From the NCBI GenBank assembly GCA_903894655.1, contig CAITQY010000482.1, forward strand, positions 1 through 7,472: a DNA stretch of 7,472 bases, given 5' to 3'. Each line of letters starts with the position of its first letter. Positions within the stretch are counted from its first letter, which is position 1. The translations under genes were made by a program, and so were the position numbers. The notes beneath the pieces were generated by a model, which saw only the letters and a program-made list of their open reading frames with translations, did not search any database and was not told the DNA's origin. The DNA comes from an uncultured Gemmatimonadota bacterium. GTDB lineage: Bacteria; Gemmatimonadota; Gemmatimonadetes; Gemmatimonadales; Gemmatimonadaceae. Of this stretch, positions 1 through 5,716 are shown piece by piece.

Positions 1-1029
1 GTGAACCGTCGTGTGCTCGCCGTGGACAGCGTGTGCACGGTACCGAGCGGCGCGTTCGAGAAGCCGGAGTACGCCGCGCGCACGATTCGCCCGAAGATTG
101 CGAAGCTGCTTGACCACAGCATCGAGGCGGTGGCCGAGGCGCTGCCGCGCGTCGCGGTAAGTGACGCGTTGCGCATGTCGCTCCGTGCCACGGTGAGCGA
201 GGGTGGCTTGTCGCTGCTGCCGATCGCCACCATGAGCGATGCCGACATCGCCGCCGCCGTGCGAGCGTGCGACATCGATCATGCGGTACCCGCCGTGTCC
301 CTGCTGGGCGGCAGTGTCGCGGCGGCCGATCGTCTCGCCGCGTTCGTGTCGCGTGAACTCATGCCGTACGCGGACCGTCGCAACGAAGCGAGCGTGAGCG
401 ACGGGACGTCGCGACTGTCCCCGTATCTGCACTTCGGGCAGATCGCCTCGGCGCGGGTGGTGCGCGAAGCGCGCGCCAGTGGTGCGTCGCCGGAGAGTCT
501 CGATGCGTTCGTGCAGCAGGTGACCACATGGCGCGAGCTGGCGTACAACTGGTGCATCCGCACGCGGAATTTCGATCGTCTCGAGGCGCTGCCGGCGTGG
601 ATTCAAAAGACGATGGCCGAGCATGTGCGCGACCCCCGGCCGGTGCTGTACGACCTCGACACGCTGGAGTCGGCGCAAACGCACGACGCGCTGTGGAACG
701 CGTCGCAGCGCGAGCTCGTGCAGCAGGGCGTGATCCACAACTATCCGCGCATGCTGTGGGGAAAGACGGTGTTGCTCTGGACGGAAGACTACGAGCAGGC
801 CCGCTCGTGGCTGTACCTGCTGAACGACAAGTACGCGCTCGATGGCCGCGATCCGAACAGCGTGGGCGGCATCATGTGGTGTCTGGGCCTGTGGGATCGG
901 CCGTGGGGCAACAAGCCGATCTGGGGTGGTATCCGGCCCATGGTGACCTCACGGGCGAAGCTCAAGTTCGACGTGGCCGGCTACATCGCGCGCGTGCAGG
1001 GTGGCGGGGCGCTGCGATCCGGTGAGTGA
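1..1029 (+). CDS. Class II CPD photolyase (deoxyribodipyrimidine photo-lyase), 5' end cut by window edge
   Basis: This flavoenzyme would use light to split cyclobutane pyrimidine dimers in DNA, acting in the cytoplasm on the chromosome. The 342 visible codons match the C-terminal part of class II photolyases. They include EYAARTIRPKI at residues 23-33, a segment that in this family joins the antenna domain to the helical FAD domain. LSPYLHFGQI lies at 139-148, followed by a WREL helix at 177-180. The THDALWNASQ stretch (227-236), HNYPRMLWGK (246-255) and LNDKYALDGRDPNSVGG (274-290) are the class II FAD and DNA-binding signatures. Full family members are about 450-480 residues, so roughly 130 N-terminal residues should lie left of the window. 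The GTG at base 1 is therefore most likely an internal valine. Near the C-terminus the usual HDR-WG motif reads WDRPWG (298-303). Family assignment is firm; activity is inferred. Confidence 0.93.
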   Translation: MNRRVLAVDSVCTVPSGAFEKPEYAARTIRPKIAKLLDHSIEAVAEALPRVAVSDALRMSLRATVSEGGLSLLPIATMSDADIAAAVRACDIDHAVPAVSLLGGSVAAADRLAAFVSRELMPYADRRNEASVSDGTSRLSPYLHFGQIASARVVREARASGASPESLDAFVQQVTTWRELAYNWCIRTRNFDRLEALPAWIQKTMAEHVRDPRPVLYDLDTLESAQTHDALWNASQRELVQQGVIHNYPRMLWGKTVLLWTEDYEQARSWLYLLNDKYALDGRDPNSVGGIMWCLGLWDRPWGNKPIWGGIRPMVTSRAKLKFDVAGYIARVQGGGALRSGE

Positions 1030-1054
1030 CGCCGGCACGAAAGGACGCTATTCT
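1026..1054 (+). promoter_or_regulatory. Candidate promoter of the dehydratase gene, predicting a leaderless transcript
   Basis: A -35-like GTGACG (1026-1031, four of six matches to TTGACA) is followed by a 17-nt spacer and a -10-like TATTCT (1049-1054, four of six matches to TATAAT). The box ends 6 nt before the ATG at 1061, so transcription would begin at or beside the start codon. The -35 overlaps the photolyase stop codon. An AAGGA at 1041-1045 is 15 nt from the ATG, too far for a typical ribosome binding site, and would lie outside such a transcript. Read-through from the photolyase gene is also possible. The call rests on pattern and spacing only. Confidence 0.4.
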
Positions 1055-1060
1055 AGTAAG

Positions 1061-2053
1061 ATGACCACACGTCCGGCCCCCGACCCGAGCATCATCCCTG
1101 CCATCGCCGCGGTACGTACTGCCGCCGAGCGATTGCGCCCCGTGCTGGCACCGAGCCGCGTGATACGCTCCGATACGCTGTCGGCGGCGTTCGGGGTGGA
1201 GGTGCTATTCAAGTTGGAGCTCGAGAATCCCACCGGCTCGTTCAAAGTGCGCGGTGCGTACAACGTGCTGGCGGGCTTGTCGGCGGAGGAGCGCGCGAAG
1301 GGGGTGGTGGCGTCGAGTGCGGGCAACCACGGCTTGGGGGTGGCCTACGCCGCGAAGGCGTTCGATACGCCGGCCACGCTTTACGTGCCGATCACGGCGC
1401 CGCAAGTGAAAAAGGACGGCATTCGCGCGCTGGGCACGATCGTGAACGACGAGGCTGCCGACTACGATGCGGCGATGGTCGTGGCCAAGGCCCATGCGGC
1501 CCGCGAGGGCATCCGCTTCATCAATCCCTGCCTCGGGCTCGATCTACTGGCCGGTCAGGGCACGGTCGCCTTAGAGCTGCTGGAACAGGTACCCGACATG
1601 CACACCGTCGTGATCTGCACCGGCGGCGGCGGGCTGCTGGGCGGCATGGGGGCGGTGCTGCGTGCCCTGGCGCCGCAGGTGCGAATCATCGGAGCCCAGA
1701 GCGTGGAAACGTCGGCCATGGCGCAGAGCCTCGCCGCGGGGCACGTGATCGATACCGTGGTCACACCCACCCTGGCCGATGGGCTGTCCGGTCAGATTGA
1801 CGCCGAGGCGCTGCACATCGGGCAATACTGCGCGGACGAGATGGTTCTCGTCACAGAGGCCGAACTGGGCGAGACGATTGCCTGGCTGCACCGCACCACC
1901 GGCATGGCAGTGGAAGGGGCCGGTGCCGTGACCGTGGCGGCGCTGCGCCACGGGAAGATTACGGTACAGAACGGGCCGCTCGTGCTGCTGGTGAGCGGTC
2001 GGAACATCGACCCCTCGACGCTGCAGGCCCAGCTGGAGCAGTTTCCGGGCTGA
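1061..2053 (+). CDS. PLP-dependent threonine/serine dehydratase-like enzyme (fold type II, no ACT domain)
   Basis: This 330-residue cytoplasmic enzyme belongs to the tryptophan-synthase-beta (fold type II) PLP family. The likely reaction is deamination of L-threonine or L-serine to a 2-oxo acid and ammonia. The Schiff-base lysine is K62 in NPTGSFKVRGA (57-66). SSAGNHG at 85-91 is the substrate carboxylate loop, and GGGGLLGG at 188-195 is the glycine loop that holds the cofactor phosphate. S312 in SGRNID (312-317) should contact the pyridine nitrogen. The length fits single-domain catabolic dehydratases and serine racemases; biosynthetic IlvA has an extra C-terminal regulatory domain that is absent here. 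A GTG at 1001 would add 20 residues lying inside the photolyase gene, and the match to the family starts after the ATG at 1061, so I use that start. In the 312-317 motif the second glycine common in relatives is arginine. Serine racemase or another beta-eliminating lyase cannot be excluded. Confidence 0.88.
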   Translation: MTTRPAPDPSIIPAIAAVRTAAERLRPVLAPSRVIRSDTLSAAFGVEVLFKLELENPTGSFKVRGAYNVLAGLSAEERAKGVVASSAGNHGLGVAYAAKAFDTPATLYVPITAPQVKKDGIRALGTIVNDEAADYDAAMVVAKAHAAREGIRFINPCLGLDLLAGQGTVALELLEQVPDMHTVVICTGGGGLLGGMGAVLRALAPQVRIIGAQSVETSAMAQSLAAGHVIDTVVTPTLADGLSGQIDAEALHIGQYCADEMVLVTEAELGETIAWLHRTTGMAVEGAGAVTVAALRHGKITVQNGPLVLLVSGRNIDPSTLQAQLEQFPG

Positions 2054-2129
2054 GCACCCGCCGCGCGTTCAAGCGGTCAACGTCGTTGATCAGCGGCGGC
2101 GTTGATCGCGGGCGTGGTTGATTCGTACA

Positions 2130-2163
2130 CGAAAGCCTCCCGGACGCATCCGGGAGGCTTTCG
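2130..2163. terminator. Strong hairpin, probable bidirectional Rho-independent terminator
   Basis: A perfect 15-bp stem (arms 2130-2144 and 2149-2163) encloses a CGCA loop. The stem is GC-rich at its centre, with AAAG/CTTT ends giving a short T run on either strand. It lies 76 nt after the dehydratase stop and 61 nt past the stop of the convergent KGG-protein gene, so it can end both transcripts. The U-tract is short (three T), so efficiency is uncertain. Confidence 0.85.
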
Positions 2164-2224
2164 ACCACCTGTCACAGTGGCGGCACAATGCGATGTCTGA
2201 CGAGGCGTCGTCAATGCGCGCGGA

Positions 2225-2593
2225 TCAGCGCGCGGACGACTCGTCGCTGCGGGGCATCACGGGTGCACGATCCGCCAACGGTGCGGCTGGTGGCAACCGA
2301 TCGCCATCGCGGGCCACCTGCATCGGCACCTCCCGCTCCGCGTTCCGTCCTTCCATCCGCGCTTCACGGGCCGCCGCACTGCGCGACTCGCCCCCTTCAC
2401 GGCCAATGGCGGCCATGTGCGCACGATCGCGACTGACGGTGACACCACCCTTTCGCCCTGCGTTTCGCGCTTCGTCTGTCGACCATTCGTGCGCGGTCCC
2501 CTTTTCGTGCGCTGCCCGCCCACCCTTGCTCGCGATCTCACGCTGACGCGTGGGATCCATAGACGCGAATCCACGTCGGCTCTTCCCGGTCAT
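2225..2593 (-). CDS. Small KGG-repeat stress-induced protein (YciG/Con-10-like)
   Basis: This small, hydrophilic, glycine- and charge-rich protein of 122 residues carries the short KGG repeat of general stress proteins such as YciG and fungal Con-10. The molecular role of that family is poorly known; members are induced by stress or stationary phase. RRGFASMD near the N-terminus is followed by REIASKGG, then GRKGG, then a degenerate third copy reading GREGG, spaced by AAHEKGTAHEW and SRDRAHMAAI. The last 45 or so residues are low in complexity and poorly conserved in appearance. No signal peptide or membrane segment is seen. An in-frame ATG at 2608 would add MPGGR. I prefer 2593 because relatives begin a few residues before RRGFASMD and a G-rich run lies just upstream, though only 3 nt from the ATG. 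A TACTTT sequence upstream of 2608 could be a -10 box and would exclude the first ATG. The family call is good, the start is uncertain. Confidence 0.85.
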   Translation of the reverse strand: MTGKSRRGFASMDPTRQREIASKGGRAAHEKGTAHEWSTDEARNAGRKGGVTVSRDRAHMAAIGREGGESRSAAAREARMEGRNAEREVPMQVARDGDRLPPAAPLADRAPVMPRSDESSAR

Positions 2594-2650
2594 TCGCCCC
2601 CCCGGCATCCGAAAGTACTGAATTGGTGCGACAGGCTGGGACTAGACGAA

Positions 2651-2758
2651 ATGCGTGCGTCACAGAACCAGCACATCGCGGCGATTTGCACCCTACGCCA
2701 CTGCAAACATCAGGCCGCTTTTTCGGTCCGGTTCAGCATGCCCGTGTAACGCACGCAT
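2651..2758. repeat. 10-bp perfect inverted repeat in the divergent promoter region
   Basis: ATGCGTGCGT (2651-2660) and its exact reverse complement ACGCACGCAT (2749-2758) are separated by 88 nt and lie near opposite ends of the divergent region. The arms could be two sites for one DNA-binding protein or a chance pair in alternating CG-rich sequence. Neither arm is internally palindromic. Confidence 0.4.
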
Positions 2759-2817
2759 GGGGCCGCGCTCAGATGGCTCGCGGATGGCTGATGAACTGGC
2801 GACCGGGCGTTTCCGCC

Positions 2818-2823
2818 TATATT
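2818..2823 (+). promoter_or_regulatory. -10-like box before rnz, predicting a leaderless transcript
   Basis: TATATT matches the -10 consensus at five of six positions and ends 6 nt before the ATG at 2830, so the predicted transcript begins at or next to that ATG. No good -35 lies 16-18 nt upstream (actggc at 2795-2800). No Shine-Dalgarno sequence precedes the ATG, which fits leaderless initiation. The spacing is identical to that at 1049-1061. Confidence 0.42.
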
Positions 2824-2829
2824 GCCGCC

Positions 2830-3792
2830 ATGCCGCTGCTCGTCCGTTTCCTCGGAACCGCCGCCTCCCGTCCCACCGTGGAACGGGGGGTCAGCTCCCT
2901 TGCCGTCATTCGGGAAGGAGAAACGATCCTGTTCGATTGCGGGGAGGGAACGCAGCGCCAGATGATGCGCTACGGGATCTCCTTCGCGTTCGACGATCTG
3001 TTCTTTACCCATGTGCACTCGGATCACATTCTTGGCCTCACCGGCCTCGTTCGCACCTTGGCGCTGCAGGGAAGAACCGACCCGCTGAGACTGTGGGGAC
3101 CGCGTGGCGCCGGCAAAACGTTGCGTCAATGCATCAGTATAGGTGGCGACCGTGCCACATTTCCGATCGAAATCACCGAGCTCGAACCCGGTGAGTCGGT
3201 CAAAAAGCCCGACTATCGCATCGATGCGTTTGCCGTCTCCCACGGACCGTCCCAGTCTCTTGGATATGCCTTGGTCGAGGAGGAGCGACTGGGTCGCTTC
3301 AATCCGGACCTGGCGCGCGCCATGGGGATCCCCGAGGGTCCCCTCTGGGGGCGCATCCACAAGGGGCAGTCAATCACCCTCGACGACGGCCGCGTGATCG
3401 AGCCCGCGGTGCTCGTCGGCGAACGCCGCCGCGGCCGACGGATCGTGATCACCGGCGATACCCGTCCCTGCGAGAACACCATCGTCGCCGCCCGGGACGC
3501 CGATCTGCTGATTCATGAGGCCACGTTCGCCGACGACGAGGCGGCACGCGCGCTCGAGACGGGGCACAGTACCGCACGGGAAGCCGCCGAGGTGGCCCGC
3601 AAGGCCGGGGCACGCCGGCTGGTGCTCACGCATATCTCGGCCCGCTACTCGCGCGACGCCCACGAGTTGGAGCGCGAGGCGCGCTCGGTGTTTCCGCGCG
3701 CCAGCATCGCGCGCGACGGCACGGAAATCGAGCTGTCGCTCACCGAGGAGTTGGCGGCGGTGGCTGAGGCCGCGGATGCCGACGCCTCGTGA
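2830..3792 (+). CDS. rnz: Ribonuclease Z (tRNA 3' processing endonuclease)
   Basis: RNase Z cleaves precursor tRNAs immediately 3' of the discriminator base so that CCA can be added or exposed; it works as a dimer in the cytoplasm with two zinc ions per active site. The 320-residue product has the usual bacterial short-form length of about 300-320. The metallo-beta-lactamase core shows HVHSDH at 61-66 (H61, H63, D65, H66), with FDCGEGTQRQ at 35-44. H138 in SHGP, D210 in TGDT and H268 in THIS complete the metal ligands. The segment GIPEGPLWGRIHKGQSI (166-182) is the region after the flexible exosite arm typical of RNase Z. The reading frame is open from 2623, with an ATG at 2791 (13 extra residues), but family homology begins at the MPLLVRFLGT start at 2830, so I use that. 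The C-terminal tail from about 305 is alanine-rich. All catalytic residues are present. Confidence 0.95.
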   Translation: MPLLVRFLGTAASRPTVERGVSSLAVIREGETILFDCGEGTQRQMMRYGISFAFDDLFFTHVHSDHILGLTGLVRTLALQGRTDPLRLWGPRGAGKTLRQCISIGGDRATFPIEITELEPGESVKKPDYRIDAFAVSHGPSQSLGYALVEEERLGRFNPDLARAMGIPEGPLWGRIHKGQSITLDDGRVIEPAVLVGERRRGRRIVITGDTRPCENTIVAARDADLLIHEATFADDEAARALETGHSTAREAAEVARKAGARRLVLTHISARYSRDAHELEREARSVFPRASIARDGTEIELSLTEELAAVAEAADADAS

Positions 3793-3827
3793 ACTGATCA
3801 CGCGGCGCCGTTGAACTGATGACGCGG
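3791..3827 (+). repeat. 15-nt direct repeat at the left edge of the palindrome
   Basis: GAACTGATCACGCGG (3791-3805) and GAACTGATGACGCGG (3813-3827) differ at one base and have a 22-nt period. The first copy overlaps the rnz stop codon. The reverse complement of the right end of the neighbouring palindrome (3904-3918) reads GAACCGATCACGCGG, so that end can pair with either left copy. A partial duplication of the element's end would explain this. Confidence 0.75.
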
Positions 3828-3918
3828 AGATGCAGAGCGCGCAGAGGCCGCAGAGCACAATCAACATGATGTATTCTCCGCGTACTCTGCGCTCTCTGCG
3901 CCTCCGCGTGATCGGTTC
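3813..3918. repeat. Imperfect palindromic element (REP/BIME- or MITE-like) between convergent genes
   Basis: Two 43-nt arms (3813-3855 and 3876-3918) are reverse complements at 35 of 43 positions and enclose a 20-nt loop. Each arm is built of 8-9-nt purine-rich units ending in GCAGAG or GCGGAG, four per arm. The element fills almost the whole 147-nt gap between rnz and the MFS gene, which converge on it. It could fold into a long hairpin and end transcription from both sides, though it lacks a U-tract. Its form resembles interspersed intergenic repeats, but copy number cannot be seen from one window. No transposase or ORF is inside. Confidence 0.75.
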
Positions 3919-3939
3919 AGCGATCGTGCTGAACGCGCC

Positions 3940-5208
3940 TTACTTCACCAACTGCTTGAGCCGACGCAAACTCGGCACGCGCCACGCCACCGTGGCCACA
4001 ACCACGAGCGTCGCCACACCGCCCACCACGACGGCGGTCACGGCGCCCCACCAGCGGGCGGTAAGCCCCGACTCGAACGAACCGATTTCGTTCGACGAGC
4101 CGATGAAGATCTGATTCACCGCCGACACGCGCCCGAGCAGCGCTTCCGGCGTGCGGAACTGCAGCATGAGGCTCCGAATCACCACGCTGATCATGTCGAA
4201 CGCCCCGGCCAGCGCCAACGCCCCAAGTGACAGCCATAGGCTGCGACTGAGGCCGAAGAGGATGGTACACACCCCGAACCCCGTGACCGAAATCAGCAGA
4301 TTGCGGCCCGTGTGCGCGAAGGGGGGCCAGCGCGTGAGCGCGATGCTGGTGATCACGGCACCGACCGCCGGCGCCGCCCGCAGCAGCCCGAGGCCGGAGG
4401 GGCCCGTGTGTAGGATTTCGGCGGCGAACACCGGCAACAGCGCGATCGCGCCGCCGAACAGCACCGAGAAGAGATCGAGCGTGAGCGCCGACAGCAGCAG
4501 CGGTTCGCCGAGCACGAAGCGCAAACCGCCGGTGATCGAGCGCAGGATCGGCTCGTCGGTCACCTCACGCACCGGCGAGCGATGACGCACCGAGAACAAC
4601 GCCCCAACCGCGAAGGTCATGAGGACGGCATCGACCGCGTAGCCCAATGTCGTGCCGCCGAGCGCATACAGGGCGCCACCCAGCGCCGGGCCCAGCACCG
4701 CCGCCATCTGCCAGCTCCCGGTGCGCCACGTGATCGCATTGCTGTACAGCGCGCGTGGCACCAGCTCGGCGCTGAGCGCTTGCCGGGCTGGCTGCAGGAA
4801 AGCGCGGGCCAAGCCACTGAGCACAATCACGGCGTAGATCGCCCGGACGCGCGCGGGGGCCGTGAGCGCTACACCGCCGATCGGTGCGGGGTGCGCCAGC
4901 CACCAGAGGCCCAAGGAGCAGAGGACCAGCACGGAGAGGGCCCGGAGGGCGATGCGGCGTCGATCGTGGCTGTCCGCCACATGGCCGGCGAAGAGCGACA
5001 TGCTGATCGCCGGCAGCGCTTCGGCCAGCCCCACGATTCCAAGAGCAAGCGGGTCGTGGGTGAGATCATAAATCTGCCAGCCGACGACCGTTCCCTGGAT
5101 CTGGATGCCAAGGGTCAGCGTGAAGAGCGCCAGCAGATACCGGCGGAAATTCGGAATGCGGAGCGCGGCGTACGTGTCGCTTCGCGCGTCGAGGGGAAGG
5201 CGCTCCAC
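3940..5208 (-). CDS. MFS transporter, EntS-like (PF05977-type) exporter
   Basis: This 422-residue inner-membrane protein has the hydrophobic pattern of a 10-12 helix major facilitator. After the cytoplasmic start (DTYAALRIPNFRRYLLALF at 11-29) come helices at roughly 24-44, 52-74, 87-105, 121-139, 161-184 and 186-206. A charged central loop at about 207-228 separates the second half. The signature loop between helices 2 and 3 reads GHVADSHDRRRI (75-86). DPLALGIVGLAEALPAI resembles enterobactin exporter EntS and macrolide-efflux relatives, so export of a small molecule is likely, substrate unknown. The frame is open upstream to 5394, and an ATG at 5280 would give 24 more arginine-rich residues inside the thioesterase gene. 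I prefer the GTG at 5206-5208, which begins one nucleotide after the thioesterase TAG and gives the normal family N-terminus. It is the last gene of the minus-strand operon. Confidence 0.85.
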   Translation of the reverse strand: MERLPLDARSDTYAALRIPNFRRYLLALFTLTLGIQIQGTVVGWQIYDLTHDPLALGIVGLAEALPAISMSLFAGHVADSHDRRRIALRALSVLVLCSLGLWWLAHPAPIGGVALTAPARVRAIYAVIVLSGLARAFLQPARQALSAELVPRALYSNAITWRTGSWQMAAVLGPALGGALYALGGTTLGYAVDAVLMTFAVGALFSVRHRSPVREVTDEPILRSITGGLRFVLGEPLLLSALTLDLFSVLFGGAIALLPVFAAEILHTGPSGLGLLRAAPAVGAVITSIALTRWPPFAHTGRNLLISVTGFGVCTILFGLSRSLWLSLGALALAGAFDMISVVIRSLMLQFRTPEALLGRVSAVNQIFIGSSNEIGSFESGLTARWWGAVTAVVVGGVATLVVVATVAWRVPSLRRLKQLVK

Positions 5209-5209
5209 G

Positions 5210-5716
5210 CTAGCGATCGGCTCGCGCTTCGTCCTGACGCTCTTCGAGCCGACGTCGGCGGCGCGCCTGCGCCGCGTCATATCGACGGAATTGCTCGTCG
5301 GTTTCCGGCAGCACGAGCGCAATCGGCACCGGACGACCGTTGCGGTCGATCGCGACGAAGGTGAGGAAACAGGTGTTCGTATGGCGGCGCGCACCGGTAA
5401 TCAGATCCTCGGCCTCCACGCGCACGCCGATCTCCATCGACGTCGTGCCCACAAAATTCACCGACGCCTGACAGGTCACGAGATCCCCGACGTGGATCGG
5501 CTCGCGAAAATCCACGCGATCGATCGAGGCGGTGACGCAGGCGGTGCGCGCATGACGAAACGCGGAGACGGCCGCGGCCTTGTCGACCATCGCCATGATC
5601 GCGCCACCGAACGCATGCCCCAAAATGTTCGCATCATGCGGCATGATGAGTTCACTGGTGACGTGCTGCGAGGCGGACACGGGGCGGGACACACGGGCGG
5701 GGGAAGAATCGGTCAT
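5210..5716 (-). CDS. Acyl-CoA thioesterase, hotdog fold (YciA/ACOT-like)
   Basis: The product (168 residues) would hydrolyse acyl-CoA to free fatty acid and CoA in the cytoplasm. SELIMPHDANILGHAFGG (21-38) followed by D45 in AMVDKA is the usual single-hotdog signature: the asparagine/glycine turn binds substrate and the aspartate on the central helix is the catalytic candidate. RVDFREPIHVGDLV (67-80) is the CoA-side strand pair, and RRHTNTCFLTFVAIDRNGRPVP (110-131) is the last core strand region with the conserved LTFVA-D pattern. The tail at 150-168 is strikingly charged (RRRRR then acidic/basic mix) and probably helical. The ATG overlaps the upstream gene's TGA as ATGA, with no Shine-Dalgarno sequence, so reinitiation or coupling is likely. 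Chain-length preference cannot be told from sequence alone. Confidence 0.9.
   Translation of the reverse strand: MTDSSPARVSRPVSASQHVTSELIMPHDANILGHAFGGAIMAMVDKAAAVSAFRHARTACVTASIDRVDFREPIHVGDLVTCQASVNFVGTTSMEIGVRVEAEDLITGARRHTNTCFLTFVAIDRNGRPVPIALVLPETDEQFRRYDAAQARRRRRLEERQDEARADR

Larger units (their letters stand above)
2594..2829. other. Divergent intergenic region between the KGG-protein gene and rnz
   Basis: These 236 nt should hold the promoters for both divergent genes. I see no convincing small ORF or RNA gene. Visible elements are TACTTT on the minus strand just before the KGG-gene start, TATATT on the plus strand before rnz, and a perfect 10-bp inverted repeat, ATGCGTGCGT at 2651-2660 and ACGCACGCAT at 2749-2758. 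A short direct repeat GATGGCT occurs at 2772-2778 and 2783-2789. Confidence 0.5.

Noticed and set aside
528..1025. 165-codon open frame overlapping the photolyase gene on the same strand
   Set aside because: The composition is arginine/alanine-rich with no domain, and the photolyase frame fully explains the region; high GC makes such shadow frames common.
2118..2546. 142-codon plus-strand open frame across the terminator and the KGG gene
   Set aside because: It begins in the terminator hairpin and lies opposite a recognisable KGG-repeat protein.
2623..2829. 69-residue N-terminal extension of rnz
   Set aside because: It has no RNase Z homology, runs through the promoter region, and the family start MPLLVRFLGT is at 2830.
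2710..3360. 216-codon minus-strand open frame opposite rnz
   Set aside because: RNase Z with every metal ligand is on the plus strand, and the antisense product has no recognisable feature.
3818..3912. CRISPR-like or tandem repeat array
   Set aside because: The units are 8-9 nt, have no spacers of even length and form an inverted arrangement, so it is a palindrome rather than an array.
4582..5364. 260-codon plus-strand open frame antisense to the MFS and thioesterase genes
   Set aside because: It is rich in R, Q, H and E, has no recognisable motif, and lies opposite two clear protein families.
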